Below are positions 47,404 through 48,419 of a stretch of DNA of 48,419 bases, one piece after another; positions within the stretch are counted from its first letter, which is position 1, and every line of letters begins with the position of its first letter. The stretch is from positions 1-48,419 of IMG/VR virus record IMGVR_UViG_3300029812_000016, one strand, 5' to 3'. Position numbers and translations under genes: made by a program. Below the pieces are notes generated by a model. It saw only the letters and a program-made list of their open reading frames with translations, had not been told where the DNA came from and searched no databases. Source of the DNA: a virus.

Positions 47404-47759
47404 GCCAACGTCCGGTAGAAAAAATAGCAATTATAGATTTTGACGGAACGCTATGTAAGTTTGCATTTCCTGATGTCGGGCCGATTGAGCCAGATGTTAG
47501 AGAAGCATTAGAAACTCTCAAAGAAGCTGGTTATGTGATAAAAATTCATTCTTGCCGAACCGCAGCTTATTGGGGAAATAAAAAAGAACGCAGAATTCAT
47601 ACATACTTAATAAGGAATTTTATGCAGGAACATAGTTTAATATATGATGAAATTATTTTGTCGCCGACAATGGATAAGCCAATAGCAGATGTTTATATTG
47701 ATGATAGGGCAATTAAATATGATAATAATTGGTCGGAAATTGCGAGGATATTAGTATGA
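47397..47759 (+). CDS. HAD-superfamily phosphatase (nucleotidase-type), 120 aa
   Basis: ATG at 47397; an upstream in-frame start lies inside the previous gene. HAD motifs: IIDFDGTL (Asp14, Asp16), IHSCRT (Ser52), and ADVYIDDRA (Asp102, Asp103). Small HADs of this shape remove phosphate from nucleotides or polynucleotide ends. With the neighbouring nucleotide genes this suggests dNTP pool adjustment. Confidence 0.8.
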   Translation: MLSQRPVEKIAIIDFDGTLCKFAFPDVGPIEPDVREALETLKEAGYVIKIHSCRTAAYWGNKKERRIHTYLIRNFMQEHSLIYDEIILSPTMDKPIADVYIDDRAIKYDNNWSEIARILV

Positions 47760-48151
47760 GGGTTTACTGTTCGCATAGCATACGCGGTAAGTATGGTAAA
47801 GATGCTACTCACGTGCAAATGCAGGCTAACTGTGATACAATCATAGGATTAGTAAAACAGCTTCGGGTAATATTCCCTACCATCGAATTTTATATCCCGG
47901 CAGAATCAGAACCATTTGTCCAGAGAGCATCTGATAAACATTATCTGACAGAGCATCAAATTCTTGAGATTGATTGCATGATTGTTGATAATTGTGATGC
48001 CGTTATTATTTACGTGCCGGAAGGAGATAAACTTCAGGGTGGTCGCGAAATAGAATTTGACTATGCTTTTGACCACAACATCCCAGTTTATGTATTCTCA
48101 ACGATAGCTGAAGCATCTGGCTGGATTTCATCCCTGATTATAAGGAATTGA
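47756..48151 (+). CDS. Nucleoside deoxyribosyltransferase-like protein (DUF4406 type), 131 aa
   Basis: ATG at 47756. Pattern: VYCSHSIRG, IIGLVKQLRVIFPTIEFYIP, then IDCMIVDNCDAVIIYVPEGD, GGREIEFDYAF and HNIPVYVFS, as in the deoxyribosyltransferase-like phage family. Such proteins transfer or cleave the N-glycosidic bond of nucleotides. Overlaps the HAD gene by four bases. Confidence 0.75.
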   Translation: MRVYCSHSIRGKYGKDATHVQMQANCDTIIGLVKQLRVIFPTIEFYIPAESEPFVQRASDKHYLTEHQILEIDCMIVDNCDAVIIYVPEGDKLQGGREIEFDYAFDHNIPVYVFSTIAEASGWISSLIIRN

Positions 48152-48152
48152 T

Positions 48153-48419
48153 ATGAGCAGAGTTGGAATCATATCTGATTTACATGAACCTGTATCCCGC
48201 AAGGGTGCTCTTGAATTTGTTATGGATACCTTTGAAATGTGGGATATTGATAAAATAGTATTTATCGGTGATCTCATTGATTGGCATGGTATTAGTTTTC
48301 ATCCAATGGAACCCCAATGTCCGGGTGTAGCTGATGAATATACTCTTGCAAAAGAGCGTATAGCTAAATGGGTAAAGGCTTTTCCAAAAGCAAAAGTTTG
48401 CATCGGTAATCATGATGAA
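48153..48419 (+). CDS. Metallophosphoesterase, N-terminal part (gene runs off the right end)
   Basis: ATG at 48153 behind AAGGAATTG. Metal motifs: IISDLHE (Asp9, His11), FIGDLIDWHG (Asp40) and IGNHDE (Asn86, His87, Asp88) at the very end. It is continued by the reading frame at 2-385 after a gap estimated at 15-25 codons. The number of missing bases should be 3n+2. It belongs to the nucleotide-handling cluster. Confidence 0.85.
   Translation, partial: MSRVGIISDLHEPVSRKGALEFVMDTFEMWDIDKIVFIGDLIDWHGISFHPMEPQCPGVADEYTLAKERIAKWVKAFPKAKVCIGNHDE

Overview
The window is almost the whole genome of a tailed double-stranded DNA phage, and the genome is apparently circular or circularly permuted. The clearest sign is at the two ends: one metallophosphoesterase gene starts at 48153 and runs off the right end just after its GNHDE motif, and its C-terminal half enters at position 1. 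Only an estimated 45-75 bases seem to be missing, and their number should be 3n+2 to keep the frame. Gene order fits a short-tailed (podovirus-type) particle: small and large terminase, a ~600-residue portal, scaffold, capsid, a tail-adaptor-like protein, tail and fibre proteins and a 1122-residue candidate ejection protein, with no long tape-measure gene. The host is not identifiable. Promoters look like ordinary bacterial sigma-70 promoters, ribosome sites are strong AAGGAG/GGAG types, and no phage RNA polymerase, integrase or functional tRNA gene is seen.

Layout. A control region near 40.97-41.34 kb separates two divergent transcription units. Rightward (plus), from about 41.3 kb through the right end and on through positions 1-14529, lie many small early genes (41.3-46.5 kb, many with Cys-pair metal sites) and then a nucleotide-handling cluster (46.9-48.4 kb: dNTP-diphosphohydrolase-like, HAD phosphatase, deoxyribosyltransferase-like, metallophosphoesterase). 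After these come the replication and recombination genes (1.6-11.5 kb: Mom-like domain fused to a family A DNA polymerase, VRR-NUC nuclease, PD-(D/E)XK nuclease with a likely Fe-S cluster, Sak4-like ATPase, TOPRIM primase plus SF3 helicase). The unit ends with a run of small genes, a membrane cluster and an HNH endonuclease (11.5-14.5 kb). Leftward (minus), from 40964 down to 14482, lie a group with SPFH/band 7, GroES-like and zinc-ribbon proteins, a membrane-anchored trypsin-like protease, the packaging and head genes, tail genes interrupted by an endonuclease VII-type HNH gene, a repeat-rich fibre, the large ejection-type protein, and finally a holin-like gene with a GTG start. The two units converge at about 14.5 kb.

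The most unusual feature is the 924-residue Mom-DNA polymerase fusion. The Mom family acylates adenine in phage DNA to block restriction. Here the Mom-like domain is joined to the replicative polymerase through a GC-rich 101-base segment that can fold into a 21-bp stem closing a tRNA-like cloverleaf. A second structured element lies deeper in the same gene and has a near-identical copy between genes at 43.6 kb. Two more intergenic elements (8.94 and 12.9 kb) share a GGGGCGG/CCGCCCC closing stem.

Regulation appears to use three near-identical promoters (TTGCAT, 16-bp spacer, TATACT), one overlapping a perfect dyad. There is also a CTTCG-N7-CGAAG dyad within a 37-bp conserved block upstream of an HTH regulator and of a zinc-finger gene, with a degenerate copy at the head of the late operon. 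An AT-rich tract with CTCTAATC/GATTAG words at 42.4-42.7 kb is a possible replication origin. No endolysin was recognised.
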